From the NCBI RefSeq assembly GCF_002160915.1, contig NZ_NFLM01000006.1, positions 1-64,000 of the forward strand: 64,000 nt of DNA, given 5' to 3'. Shown piece by piece: positions 47,669 to 54,190 of the stretch. The position numbers were made by a program, and so were the translations under genes. The first letter of the stretch is position 1; each line of letters starts with the position of its first letter. Source of the stretch: Faecalibacterium sp. An121. GTDB taxonomy: Bacteria > Bacillota > Clostridia > Oscillospirales > Ruminococcaceae. The notes beneath the pieces were generated by a model that had not been told where the DNA came from, searched no databases, and saw only the letters and a list, made by a program, of their open reading frames with translations.

Positions 47669-47974
47669 TTATGCACTCCAGCGGGCCGAGCCATACTCGC
47701 TGCCGTGGCGGTACTTCTTGGCGTTCTTGCCTTTCAGGTAGACCGCCAGCCGCAGCCCTGCGCCGAGACACAGCCCCACCAGCAAATCCAGCGGGTGGAA
47801 GCTGGGAATAATCCGCCCCAGTGCATCCGGGAGAACGGTCATCAGAGACTGCATCTTTTCGGTCATGTCAGCACCCGCCGCCATTCGCCAGGCCCAGCCC
47901 AGGTTGGTGGCATACAGACCCATCAGGATATAGGGCAGGTTCAGGATTACCAATCGTTTTGTGTTCTGGTTCAT
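47669..47974 (-). pseudogene. virD4: VirD4/TraG coupling protein, 5' part (split by IME2)
   Basis: The first 99 residues of VirD4 ('MNQNTKRLVILNLPYILMG' to 'HGSEYGSARW') with two transmembrane helices, then two IME2-encoded residues and a stop at 47669. The remaining 485 residues are at 38385-39842. The start overlaps the pcfB stop (ATGA). On its own it would be a short membrane peptide without ATPase. Confidence 0.93.
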
Positions 47975-48438
47975 CGGTCGGCACGCTCCTGTCTCTTTTC
48001 CCTCATTTTGCCAGGCACCAACTCAGCAGCCAGGGCCTTGAACTGCTCCAAACGCTCCAGAACGCTGGGGCGTTTTTCTTTGTTGACCAGCTTGGCGGAG
48101 TAGTCCTTGAAAGCTGCGGTCAGGGTATCGGCGTCCCGCGCCTTGAAGAAAACCACATACCGCGGCGGGGTGTCGTGGTTCTTGGTGATAGCGTAGTCCA
48201 CGCCGTACTTGTCCAAAATCCGCTTGAAGTCCCGGATGCCGGTTTTCTCGATCTCGATGTTGGTGGCTCCCTGATCCTGCCGCAGCAGCTGCTTGACGCT
48301 CTGTTTGCCCACCGGCTTGCTGTGCGCCTTGCCCGCTCTCCACTGCAAGAATTTACGCGCTGCCGCCAGAAGTGTCCTCCCCGTCAGTTTGGTGGTGCTG
48401 ATGGCAAAGTTGATCGTTCTGTTCTCTATATCTTCCTG
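47971..48438 (-). CDS. pcfB: PcfB family conjugation protein
   Basis: A 155-residue PcfB-like (DUF3801) protein with 'TINFAISTTKLTGRTLLAAA', 'IRDFKRILDKYGVDYAITKN' and 'VVFFKARDADTLTAAFKDY', ending in a basic tail. In enterococcal pCF10, PcfB works with the coupling protein PcfC to pick the substrate, matching its place directly before virD4. Start at ATG 48438 behind AGAAAGGA; an ATG at 48453 is possible. Its stop overlaps the virD4 start. Confidence 0.85.
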   Translation of the reverse strand, partial: QEDIENRTINFAISTTKLTGRTLLAAARKFLQWRAGKAHSKPVGKQSVKQLLRQDQGATNIEIEKTGIRDFKRILDKYGVDYAITKNHDTPPRYVVFFKARDADTLTAAFKDYSAKLVNKEKRPSVLERLEQFKALAAELVPGKMREKRQERADR

Positions 48439-48532
48439 CATGGGCTTCACCATCCTTTCTGGCCTGCAGCAGGGCTGCAATCAGGAACCCAAACCAGGTT
48501 CCTGCCGCAAAATGTGCCATTCCCGCCCACAT
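48353..48532 (-). CDS. Small DUF3789-like membrane protein
   Basis: A 59-codon ORF beginning three bases after the previous stop, encoding 'MWAGMAHFAAGTWFGFLIAA' then a charged tail. The single N-terminal helix resembles DUF3789 proteins common in ICEs and phages. Its second half overlaps pcfB in another frame, so only the first 30 residues may matter. Confidence 0.45.
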   Translation of the reverse strand: MWAGMAHFAAGTWFGFLIAALLQARKDGEAHAGRYREQNDQLCHQHHQTDGEDTSGGSA

Positions 48533-48534
48533 GG

Positions 48535-48987
48535 TCAGTCCAGCCGGATGCCCATAAAGCTGTCCGGGCCGGTCATCAGGATGACGGTGTGATCTTTGAG
48601 GAATTCTGCCACCCGGTAAAGATCATCCACCGTGAGGGATACCGTATATCCCTTTTCATCAATCCTGAAAAAGATCATGGGGCCGGTCAGATAGTATTCC
48701 TCTCCGATCCGCAAAACCTGCTCCGGGCAGTAGCTCATCATAACGGGGATGTCTTTGAACCCGTAGAGCATATCGGTTTCATCGAAGCAGGGCAGGATGT
48801 CCGGGGCATCTGCCAGACGGATGACAGACAGGGGCAGATCGGGAGCCGCGGCGGCCAGATAGGGCTTGGTTTCTTCCTCTGCCGGGGGCGGACCTTCCAG
48901 GCATGCTTTCAGCATTTTTTCCATGGCGCAGACTTTATCGTAAATCTGCCGGGTAGTGATGGTGGCTGCGGTTTTCTTGGTTGCCAT
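48535..48987 (-). CDS. Conserved ICE protein of unknown function
   Basis: A 150-residue protein with an N-terminal helix ('TITTRQIYDKVCAMEKMLKA') and a beta-rich C-terminal half ('GEEYYLTGPMIFFRIDEKG', 'LTVDDLYRVAEFLKDHTVIL'). No named domain. ATG at 48987 follows GGAGGTAACG. It lies between parB and pcfB in the maintenance-to-transfer operon; function not known. Confidence 0.65.
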   Translation of the reverse strand: MATKKTAATITTRQIYDKVCAMEKMLKACLEGPPPAEEETKPYLAAAAPDLPLSVIRLADAPDILPCFDETDMLYGFKDIPVMMSYCPEQVLRIGEEYYLTGPMIFFRIDEKGYTVSLTVDDLYRVAEFLKDHTVILMTGPDSFMGIRLD

Positions 48988-49038
48988 AGGCGTTACCTCC
49001 AAATTTTCAAGTTGTGTTCTGGTTGTTTTGCCAGCCGG

Positions 49039-49956
49039 TCAGCGTTCCTGACTGCGTTGACGTTTCTTTTGCCACTGTTCCAGGAGCTTCAGGATGGTTT
49101 CCTCCATCTGACGCGGGGTGTAGGACTTGGGGAAATACTTGCGCAGAACGTCGTTCTTAATGGTCACACGGTCCATTTCAGCCTTTTTCTCCTCGCCCAT
49201 GATGTCGAAAATGGCATCGTAGCTGCACTGTCCAGCCTGGCTCAGTTTTTTGATTCTCTGGGCCTGGGACAGGGAAGGAGCGTTCTGGGTATCCTGCATA
49301 GCCTCAAAAAAATCCCGCTGCTCGGAGGTTGTCAGGTACGACAGCTCCACAGCGGGATTGAAGGATATTTTCTTTTGGTCTACCAGTTCCAGAAGTTCGG
49401 GGATCAGATTGGTGAGGCGAATAAATCTTTTGACTTGAGACTTACTGTCATCACTATCCAAGGCTATTTTTTCTGCGGCTGTCAACTTCGGCCCAACTTG
49501 GGCCGAAGTTAAATCCGACCTAGCACCTTGATTTTTTATGGCTTCCAGCTTCATTTTGTACGCAAAAGCCCGCTCACTGGGCAGAATGCTCTCGCGCTGC
49601 AAATTGCTGTCCACCATCTGAATCACTGCCTGGTCATCATCCATGTTGCGTACAATCACCGGCAGGGTTTTCAGCCCTGCCAGCTCGGCGGCGTGCTGCC
49701 GCCGGTGGCCCGAAATAATCTCATAGCCTCCTTCCTCCCGCGGTCGGACAACCAGCGGGGCCAACACGCCAAACTGTGCTACGCTCTCCACCGTCCGCTG
49801 CATGGCCTCATCATCCAGCACCTTGAAGGGGTGGTTTTTGAAGGGATGCAGGTCTGCGATGGGGATTTGCTGAATCTGCTCGGTCTGGCGGCTTTCTTCG
49901 GTAGAAAAAATGTCATCGTAGCTGGTCAAGCTGATGTTTGCGCCGTTTTTCGGCAC
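49039..49956 (-). CDS. parB: ParB/Spo0J-family partition protein
   Basis: A 305-residue ParB. The N-terminal CTP-binding ParB domain shows 'QIPIADLHPFKNHPFKV', 'VLAPLVVRPREEGGYEII', 'SGHRRQHAAELAGLKTLPVI' and 'VDSNLQRESILPSERAFAYK'; a helix-turn-helix region follows. Unlike many ParB proteins the middle carries a Ser/Asp-rich insert. GTG start at 49956 behind GAAGGAGG; it overlaps the last 44 bases of parA. It would bind centromere-like sites and work with ParA to keep the ICE in dividing cells after excision. Confidence 0.92.
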   Translation of the reverse strand: MPKNGANISLTSYDDIFSTEESRQTEQIQQIPIADLHPFKNHPFKVLDDEAMQRTVESVAQFGVLAPLVVRPREEGGYEIISGHRRQHAAELAGLKTLPVIVRNMDDDQAVIQMVDSNLQRESILPSERAFAYKMKLEAIKNQGARSDLTSAQVGPKLTAAEKIALDSDDSKSQVKRFIRLTNLIPELLELVDQKKISFNPAVELSYLTTSEQRDFFEAMQDTQNAPSLSQAQRIKKLSQAGQCSYDAIFDIMGEEKKAEMDRVTIKNDVLRKYFPKSYTPRQMEETILKLLEQWQKKRQRSQER

Positions 49957-50740
49957 TTTGCAGCACCTCCTTCGTCAGTGCCCGGTAGGCTTCCGCCACT
50001 TTCCCCTTGGGGTCATGGGCATAGATACTCCTGCCTTCGGCACTGGTTTCCGCTGCCCGCACAGACCGGGGTATTCCCTGGGCAAATACCTTGATTTTGC
50101 CCCCATAGGCCTGCCGGACCAAGGCGTCGATCTCCTTTCCAAAGCTGGTTCGGCTGTCGGTCATGGTCATCAAGATGCCTTCAATCCGCAATCGCGGGTT
50201 GATCTGCCTTCGCACCTTGCTGATGGTCTGTAGCAGCTGCTCCAGGCCCTTGGCGGGCAGATATTGTGCCTGTACCGGGATCAGGGCACTATCTGCTGCG
50301 GCCAAAGCGTTAATCGTGAGCATACCGAGACTGGGGGTACAGTCCAGCAGAATATAGTCATAGGATCGCTTGTTGACTTCCAGCACCTGCTTCAAGACCT
50401 TTTCCCGGCTCATGGCATTCACAAGGCCCACTTCCATCCCGGCCAGCTCGATGCTGGACGGGATCAGGTCCACACCCTCTGCGTGATGGAGGACTCCTTC
50501 TCCGGGCTGGATTGGCTTGTCCTCCAAAACCTTGCCCATAAGGGTGGAAAGGGTGGTTTCTAGTTCATCAGGTTTGGGCCAGCCCATGCTGATGGTAAGC
50601 GAACTTTGTGGGTCTACGTCCACCACCAGCACCTTTTTGCCCTCCATGGCAAGGCCCACCCCCAGATTTTCGCAGGTCGTGGTCTTGCCAGTGCCGCCTT
50701 TCTGGTTAGTTATGGCGATTACGGTTGCTTTTTGGGCCAA
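49913..50740 (-). CDS. parA: ParA/Soj-family partition ATPase
   Basis: A 275-residue ParA with deviant Walker A 'ITNQKGGTGKTTTCENLG', Walker A' 'VLVVDVDPQSSLT', and 'YDYILLDCTPSLGMLTINAL'. It should partition the excised ICE with ParB. TTG at 50740 is preferred as start (six bases after AAGGGGGT, giving MAQKATVIAITNQKGG); an in-frame ATG at 50758 lies in that site's upstream half. Operon order repA-parA-parB. Confidence 0.93.
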   Translation of the reverse strand: MAQKATVIAITNQKGGTGKTTTCENLGVGLAMEGKKVLVVDVDPQSSLTISMGWPKPDELETTLSTLMGKVLEDKPIQPGEGVLHHAEGVDLIPSSIELAGMEVGLVNAMSREKVLKQVLEVNKRSYDYILLDCTPSLGMLTINALAAADSALIPVQAQYLPAKGLEQLLQTISKVRRQINPRLRIEGILMTMTDSRTSFGKEIDALVRQAYGGKIKVFAQGIPRSVRAAETSAEGRSIYAHDPKGKVAEAYRALTKEVLQSAEKRRKHQLDQLR

Positions 50741-50774
50741 ATCATCACCCCCTTTCACACCCGGCAGGTGCCGG

Positions 50775-51653
50775 TTACTTTGCGTTCAGGTCGTGCTGCA
50801 CCCGGGCCGCGTAGCTGCTGTGCATGGTCATGGGTGCATTGTAGAGCGAAGCCAGCAGATACTGCCGCATATTCCGCACCTGGGTGGTGTTTTCTTTCAG
50901 ACACATCAGGACAAAACGGATATGGTCGCTGTTCAGCTTCATCAGCTGGCCTCGAACCACTTCAGCCGGTTTATCATCTCCTGCGATTCGGATCATCTTC
51001 CGATGGCTGCACACGGTATCCACCAGCAGCTCCTGCATCTCCCGTAGCATATCCTCGTCTTCGGGGTTGGCCTCCATCAGAGCATCAAGGCCCAGTTCCT
51101 GAGAAAAATAATCCTGATACAGAGCGCGGTCGTCTTTCCCTTCGGCTTCCATTCCGGCGTCTGAGCCGGAAAAGAAGGGATCAGTCTCGCTCATCTCAGT
51201 CTTATTCTGATTCGTCTTATTACCGTGTCCTTTTGACACCTCTTGCCGTGTGGAAATGACACCACTGGACGTGTCGTTTTGACACTTCTGGAAGTGGCTT
51301 TCCGACACTTCTGTAAAGTTTTTCACATAGATCAGATTGGGCCTCCCCAGGCCCTGCCTCCTGCGCTCGATCAGACCGGCCTTTTCTTCCAGCTCCCGCA
51401 GCAGGCCCACCGCCTTCTTGTTGCCGCAGGCCAGGCTCTCCATAATTTCTTCAACGGTAAAGATGATGTACACCCGGCCAGTGCTATCCAGCCAGCCGTT
51501 TTTCACCGACAGGCTCATCCTGTCCAGCAGCAGGCCGTACAGAATCTTGGCTTCTGCCGAAATCCCGCGGAACCGCGGGTCGGCAATGAGGATCTTGGGC
51601 AGCCGATAGAAAGAAAACAGGTCAGCCTGTCCGCCAGTGAAGTAGTTCGCCAT
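50775..51653 (-). CDS. repA: Replication initiator RepA (RepA_N/DUF6017 type)
   Basis: A 292-residue protein. The N-terminal RepA_N winged-helix domain reads 'FYRLPKILIADPRFRGISAE', 'AKILYGLLLDRMSLS', 'YIIFTVEEIMESL' and 'KKAVGLLRELEEKAGLIERR'. After a variable linker, the C-terminal part has 'LMKLNSDHIRFVLMCLKENT' and 'VRNMRQYLLASLYNAPMTM', as in DUF6017. It probably initiates replication of the circular ICE. AAAGGAG precedes the ATG. Next to parAB, it gives the ICE a plasmid-like maintenance module. Confidence 0.9.
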   Translation of the reverse strand: MANYFTGGQADLFSFYRLPKILIADPRFRGISAEAKILYGLLLDRMSLSVKNGWLDSTGRVYIIFTVEEIMESLACGNKKAVGLLRELEEKAGLIERRRQGLGRPNLIYVKNFTEVSESHFQKCQNDTSSGVISTRQEVSKGHGNKTNQNKTEMSETDPFFSGSDAGMEAEGKDDRALYQDYFSQELGLDALMEANPEDEDMLREMQELLVDTVCSHRKMIRIAGDDKPAEVVRGQLMKLNSDHIRFVLMCLKENTTQVRNMRQYLLASLYNAPMTMHSSYAARVQHDLNAK

Positions 51654-51711
51654 GATGTTTCTCCTTTCTTAGTTCATCCGTGTCTGTCATTCTGTGGGCA
51701 GGGAGGCAATC

Positions 51712-52470
51712 TTACCTCTGCCATGCCTCAATCTCGGCCAGCTGCCGGCGCAGCTCATCTTTTCCGGCCGGGGTGAACAGGGTGTAGCAGCCGAAGAAAC
51801 CGGTATCCCGGTTGTAGAAGTCCCTAACAATGAAAAAGCCCCGACGGAAGGGTCCCGCGTAGGGCATCAGGTTTCCGGCAGGGGCACGGTAGAGATACTT
51901 CTTATGCTGAAGATACTTGCAGAACAGCCGCTCGGGCACATTCAGCTCCTTGGCCGTGGCCCGGATGTTGGTGCAGTCACCCGGATTCACAAAGGCGTCG
52001 TAGAACTCTGCCTTGGGCTTCAGGTTCAGCAGCTCCTTCCGCAGCGCTTTGTTTTCCCTCCGCTCCTTGACCAGGGCGTCGGCAAAGCGGAAAAGGATTT
52101 CCGGGTCTCTCTCGATCTGCTCCAGCAGCGATTCACCCAGGTAGCCGCCGTGCTTGCGGATGGTGGGGAGGACCTCGTCGAACACCCAGCGTTCAAACCG
52201 CACCGCAGTGGGCAGCTTGCTGTGAACGATCAGCCGGTAAACATCGCCTTCAGGGATAAACGCCATCTCAATGGTCTTGTTCGGCGACTGGGGATGCGGT
52301 GCGTAACGTTTCGTTACGCACCGGCAGTGGTCAGTTAAAGCTTTACGGTTGTTCTTGTAGCCCAGCGCCTTGGCTACGTCCAACCCACAGAACAGGCACT
52401 TGCCGTTTTCCTGAATCACGCGAATCTGTCCGAACTCTTTGCTGCTGAAGCTGGCCATCATGTTTTCCAT
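51712..52470 (-). CDS. BRO-N/KilAC antirepressor-like protein
   Basis: A 252-residue protein with a BRO-N domain ('IRVIQENGKCLFCGLDVAKA', 'LGYKNNRKALTDHC', 'IPEGDVYRLIVHSKLPTAVR', 'FERWVFDEVLPTIRKHGGYL') and a C-terminal KilAC/ANT region ('LKPKAEFYDAFVNPGDCTNI', 'PERLFCKYLQHKKYLYR'). Such proteins act as phage antirepressors or DNA-binding regulators. At the ICE right end it may control the maintenance and transfer operon. Start at ATG 52470 behind AAAGGAG. Confidence 0.88.
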   Translation of the reverse strand: MENMMASFSSKEFGQIRVIQENGKCLFCGLDVAKALGYKNNRKALTDHCRCVTKRYAPHPQSPNKTIEMAFIPEGDVYRLIVHSKLPTAVRFERWVFDEVLPTIRKHGGYLGESLLEQIERDPEILFRFADALVKERRENKALRKELLNLKPKAEFYDAFVNPGDCTNIRATAKELNVPERLFCKYLQHKKYLYRAPAGNLMPYAGPFRRGFFIVRDFYNRDTGFFGCYTLFTPAGKDELRRQLAEIEAWQR

Positions 52471-52551
52471 AACTGAGTCTCCTTTACTCTGTTGCTGGTT
52501 CATCAAAGAGGCCCCCTTCGCTCCTTCCCGAAGGGGCCGTCCATTCTTCCG

Positions 52552-52770
52552 TTATGCCGAGAACTTATCTTTGCGCAGCGGCTTGTCCCGCAGCGTCCTC
52601 CGGGTCTTGTCCATCGGACACCGGACAAACAGACAGGTTCTGTACTTGAAGTTGGGCTGGTTGTATTCACAGCTGCCGCAGCAGGCCGGCCTCTTGGCCT
52701 TTTTGGTCTGCCGCTCTTTTTTCTGAACCAGTTTCTCCGCTCGGCGGATGTCTCCCGTTTTCTTACCCAT
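52552..52770 (-). CDS. Small Cys-containing basic ICE protein
   Basis: A 72-residue basic protein with 'CCGSCEYNQPNFKYRTCLFVRC', i.e. a CCxxC...C...C cluster that may bind zinc. Start at 52770 behind GAGGAGG, overlapping the end of the next upstream gene. No family known to me; its place before the antirepressor suggests regulation, which is a guess. Confidence 0.65.
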   Translation of the reverse strand: MGKKTGDIRRAEKLVQKKERQTKKAKRPACCGSCEYNQPNFKYRTCLFVRCPMDKTRRTLRDKPLRKDKFSA

Positions 52771-53056
52771 GACCGTTCTTCCTCCTCGCTGCTTTTGCTT
52801 CACGCTGCTTCCACAGGTCCCGTTCCAGGTCCTTATAGCAGCAGGCACTGACGCAGGGGGTGCCCACCGCGTACCGGCAGCCCTCACACTTCCGTTCTTC
52901 TTCGGTAATGACTACCTGGGCCAGGTAGTAGCAGTTCTCTCTGCCCAGGATGCAGCCCCGCCTCCTGTTTTTCCAGAACTGGCAGAACCGGCAGTCGGCC
53001 GGGCGGTCTGCGTGGTAGCGAACACCGTCGATCATGATGTAGTTCCGATCTTCCAT
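52763..53056 (-). CDS. Cys-rich ICE protein, probable metal-binding
   Basis: A 97-residue protein with nine or ten cysteines in pairs: 'DCRFCQFW', 'RRRGCILGRENCYYL', 'KCEGCRYAVGTPCVSACCYK'. This suggests a small zinc or iron-sulfur site. Start ATG 53056 behind AAAGGAG. It is the first gene of the ICE right-end operon and follows a strong terminator-like hairpin 30 bases upstream. No function known. Confidence 0.65.
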   Translation of the reverse strand: MEDRNYIMIDGVRYHADRPADCRFCQFWKNRRRGCILGRENCYYLAQVVITEEERKCEGCRYAVGTPCVSACCYKDLERDLWKQREAKAARRKNGHG

Positions 53057-53087
53057 AGTACTGACTCCTTTCATTGTATCGGGAAAC

Positions 53088-53134
53088 AAAAAAAGCGGCC
53101 CTGATCTGCCATACCCTGGCAAGTCAGAGCCGCT
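53088..53134 (-). terminator. Terminator/attenuator in the leader of the right-end operon
   Basis: A 17-base imperfect stem (53094-53110 with 53118-53134) is followed on the minus strand by seven T, a full intrinsic terminator. It lies only about 30 bases before the first gene of the operon, so transcripts begun upstream would stop unless relieved. Confidence 0.8.
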
Positions 53135-53470
53135 ATGTATATTCCGCAAAGACCGACCAAAAAAGCCGTCAGTCTCCTGGATGTTTCTGATTTCTATAGG
53201 CTGGGAGCTAATTTTCCGATGCAGGTTTTTTCGCATTTCTGGAAGCATCTTCCATTTTTTCCTGTTTGGGCTTCCAATTTTTGGTGGATGATCGTTAAAT
53301 GACATCGTTGGGAATTGGAGCTTTGTTCTTTTTTAGTCCGGCCTGAAAAAGGACCTCGAAAATTCCTTCTAGGCCCAGGCCCTTTTTCATTGGTTTTCGG
53401 CTAAGAACTTTTTTAAAATTTAGCCTCGTTCCCGTTTTGGGCTGGAAAAACCTGGTTTTCCCAACAAAAA
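53135..53470. other. Gene-free leader region at the ICE right end
   Basis: About 335 bases between the tRNA-Arg terminator and the attenuator hairpin. Rich in A/T tracts with many TTTTT runs. No convincing gene: the one longer minus-strand frame (53295-53489) has no ribosome site and overlaps the tRNA terminator. It may hold the promoter of the right-end operon or integrase arm sites. Confidence 0.5.
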
Positions 53471-53518
53471 ACGCGGAAAACTGGAGCAAGACTTTCTCGT
53501 CTTACCAATTTTCCGCGT
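53471..53518 (-). terminator. Terminator of tRNA-Arg
   Basis: ACGCGGAAAACTGG and CCAATTTTCCGCGT form the outer stem with AGACT/AGTCT-like pairing inside; on the minus strand TTTTTT follows. It begins seven bases after the tRNA 3' end. Confidence 0.85.
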
Positions 53519-53525
53519 AAAGGAA

Positions 53526-53599
53526 TGTCCCCGCCCGGGCTTGAACCGGGGGCCTCGGGCTTAGGAGGCTCGCGCTCTATCCAACTGAGCTACGGAGAC
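53526..53599 (-). tRNA. tRNA-Arg(CCT), probably carried by the ICE
   Basis: Read on the minus strand the cloverleaf is complete: acceptor GTCTCCG with CGGGGAC, D arm GCTC...GAGC, anticodon loop CTCCTAA with anticodon CCT, T arm CCCGG TTCAAGC CCGGG, discriminator A, no encoded CCA. The anticodon stem CGAGC/GCCCG has one A.C mismatch. It has its own terminator. A separate broken 5' half of a very similar tRNA lies 240 bases upstream, so this copy may replace a gene destroyed by integration. Confidence 0.88.
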
Positions 53600-53838
53600 T
53601 TATAGCTTTTTGATGATTTTTTGTTTGAATCTTAACTGGTTTTCGGTTTTCGCTTTATTTTGTGTTTTTTGCCTTTGGAGGCTTTTCAGCCGTCCCAGCC
53701 GGTGCCGAATTTCCAGTTTTTGGGCTTTTTTGCACCTCTTTCAGCCGTCAGAAGCCGGTTTTTCGGGGGTGCGCTTGATAGATTTTGAACTGCCATCTGC
53801 ATTTTTCCCAGCGGAAAGAGGTCCTTGACCGTCTACCA
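53600..53838. other. Gene-free stretch between tRNA-Arg and its broken copy
   Basis: About 240 bases with repeated TTTTCGG-like words and no ORF with a ribosome site. It probably contains the promoter of the tRNA-Arg and the right attachment region of the ICE. Confidence 0.5.
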
Positions 53839-53878
53839 CTTAGGAGGCGAGTGCTCTATCCAGCTGAGCTACGAAGAC
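53839..53878 (-). pseudogene. Broken 5' half of a tRNA-Arg gene (likely ICE attachment site)
   Basis: On the minus strand GTCTTCG, a full D arm, CTCGC and the anticodon loop CTCCTAA plus one base are intact, then pairing is lost (no GCGAG, no T arm). It aligns without gaps to the first 40 bases of the complete tRNA-Arg, differing at a few positions. The break at the anticodon loop suggests integrase crossover there. Confidence 0.75.
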
Positions 53879-53907
53879 AAAGTCGCTGCTTATTACAATA
53901 AAACGAG

Positions 53908-53936
53908 TGTCCTTGCAGCTGACGCTGCAAGAGCAC
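53908..53936 (-). terminator. Terminator of tRNA-Leu
   Basis: GTGTCCTTGCAG (53908-53919) pairs with CTGCAAGAGCAC (53925-53936); on the minus strand it is followed by TCGTTTTATTG. Confidence 0.8.
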
Positions 53937-53942
53937 CCGTTG

Positions 53943-54025
53943 TGGTGCGAGGGAAGGGATTTGAACCCTCAAGGTTACCCACACGCACCTCAAACGTGCG
54001 CGTCTGCCAGTTCCGCCACCCTCGC
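53943..54025 (-). tRNA. tRNA-Leu(GAG)
   Basis: An 83-base gene with encoded CCA. Acceptor GCGAGGG/CCCTCGC, D-arm with GGCGGAACTGGCAGACGC, anticodon stem CACGT/GCGTG around TTGAGGT (anticodon GAG), a class II long variable arm and T arm GGGTTCAAATCCC. It belongs to the host chromosome beside the ICE end. Confidence 0.93.
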
Positions 54026-54075
54026 ATATCTGTCTTGCGGTGCCGTCAAAGCACCGTGCGCTGAACTGCTTGAAT

Positions 54076-54104
54076 ATAATATCACACCGCCGGCGCAAAG
54101 TCAA
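54076..54104 (-). promoter_or_regulatory. Promoter of tRNA-Leu
   Basis: On the minus strand TTGACT (54104-54099), 17 bases, TATTAT (54081-54076), placed about 50 bases before the tRNA. Confidence 0.75.
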
Positions 54105-54190
54105 GGCGTGAAAGCGATTTTATAGGCTTTCATAGAATTTTCTTTCCTTCATATCCTGATACTGGATCTTTTTATAAGGAGGCTTTTGGT

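Larger units (their letters stand above)
39843..47680. mobile_element. IME2: mobilizable element with rRNA methyltransferase, inserted in virD4
   Basis: The broken virD4 reading frame fixes the ends within the shared TGG (plus strand CCA at 39843-39845 and 47678-47680), so the element is 7835 bp plus this triplet. AAGTGT occurs in inverted orientation near each end. It carries a large serine recombinase 57 bases from the right end, a TnpW protein, an unknown 100-residue protein, an RlmA/TlrB-like methyltransferase with leader attenuator, DUF3847, a MOBQ relaxase with oriT, and a primase-helicase. Excision restores virD4 exactly in frame. Confidence 0.92.
1..53838. mobile_element. Integrative and conjugative element (ICE), right-hand part
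   Basis: The region carries a MOBP relaxase, MobC, VirD4, VirB4, VirB6, PrgI, Maff2, topoisomerase III, RepA, ParA and ParB, nearly all on the minus strand in overlapping operons. This is the gene set of Clostridial CTn-type ICEs with CD1107/CD1108 proteins. The right boundary is placed at a tRNA-Arg half gene (53839-53878), where housekeeping genes begin. No integrase is visible, so the left end lies beyond base 1. Three conjugation genes are interrupted by younger elements and at least three cargo cassettes are inserted between backbone genes. The right boundary is inferred from the tRNA fragment; it was not tested against an empty site. Confidence 0.9.

Noticed and set aside
53295-53489. 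64-codon minus-strand ORF at the ICE right end
   Set aside because: No ribosome site and it overlaps the tRNA-Arg terminator.
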